Shown here: piece by piece, positions 31,369-31,379 of the stretch
Layout of the letters: each line of letters begins with the position of its first letter
Position numbering within the stretch: the first letter of the stretch is position 1
NCBI GenBank assembly: GCA_009930125.1
Contig: RZYZ01000004.1
Span: 1-31,379 of the forward strand
DNA: 31,379 nt
From: Clostridia bacterium
GTDB taxonomy: Bacteria > Bacillota > Clostridia > Clostridiales > Clostridiaceae
Direction: 5' to 3'
Notes under the pieces: generated by a model
Told to the model about the DNA's origin: nothing
What the model saw: only the letters and a program-made list of their open reading frames with translations
The model's database searches: none
Program-made: the position numbers and the translations under genes

Positions 31369-31379
31369 ATGAGATTACA
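31369..31379 (+). CDS. Start of a gene truncated by the window edge
   Basis: ATG at 31369 follows GGAGGG (31354-31359) by 9 nt and reads M-R-L before the sequence ends. It lies downstream of the cre-like site, so the gene is probably a carbohydrate-related or catabolite-controlled function (inference from the site only). Confidence 0.6.

Overview
The window looks like a mid-GC, low-to-moderate AT Firmicute chromosome, most probably a Clostridia member. The evidence is the conserved block spoVG-glmU-prs ... pth-mfd-prsA-mazG(yabN)-hup-rqcP-divIC-S1, the strong AGGAGG-type ribosome binding sites, SigA-type promoters, rho-independent terminators and a Bcd/EtfBA fermentation module. The sporulation genes that normally interrupt this block in spore formers (spoVT, yabP, yabQ, spoIIE) are missing, so an asporogenous lineage related to Clostridiaceae such as Youngiibacter/Proteiniclasticum is a reasonable guess. 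I inferred this from gene content only and did no search.

Layout. 1-98: end of an unidentified gene with a strong terminator. 368-1192 (-): Cof-type HAD phosphatase. 1489-4402 (+): spoVG, then glmU-prs, supplying UDP-GlcNAc and PRPP. 4519-7749 (-): a three-gene ABC exporter (ATPase plus two ABC-2 permeases), ending in a terminator shared with prs. 8090-11422 (+): response regulator, histidine kinase and a membrane-anchored HtrA-like protein with all three catalytic residues replaced. 11628-15740: pth and mfd (peptidyl-tRNA recycling and transcription-coupled repair). 15838-20121: PrsA-like foldase, MazG/YabN, HU, RqcP, DivIC and an S1 protein (envelope folding, nucleotide sanitation, nucleoid, ribosome quality control, division). 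20263-20532: tRNA-Met, tRNA-Leu(TAA), tRNA-fMet from a consensus promoter.

20692-25583 (+): a GyrI-like ligand-binding protein, the TrkA/TrkH potassium uptake pair, then a short translationally linked chain of a truncated GNAT, a 35-residue membrane microprotein and a class C (pilus-type) sortase. 25659-30553 (-): a small membrane protein, an alpha/beta hydrolase, and an operon MaoC hydratase - acyl-CoA dehydrogenase - EtfB - EtfA. 30554-31368 is an 0.8-kb gene-free AT-rich regulatory region with several dyads, a cre-like site and a Fur-like box. It leads to a gene whose start codon lies 11 bases from the window edge.

Most of the window is core genome. I see no CRISPR array, insertion sequence, prophage or defence island. 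The most interesting points are the catalytically dead HtrA protein coupled to a two-component system, the initiator tRNA with an unusual base 72 that may come from gene conversion with its neighbour, the loss of sporulation genes from the conserved block, the orphan pilus sortase with its microprotein, and several promoter-associated dyads that suggest uncharacterised regulators.
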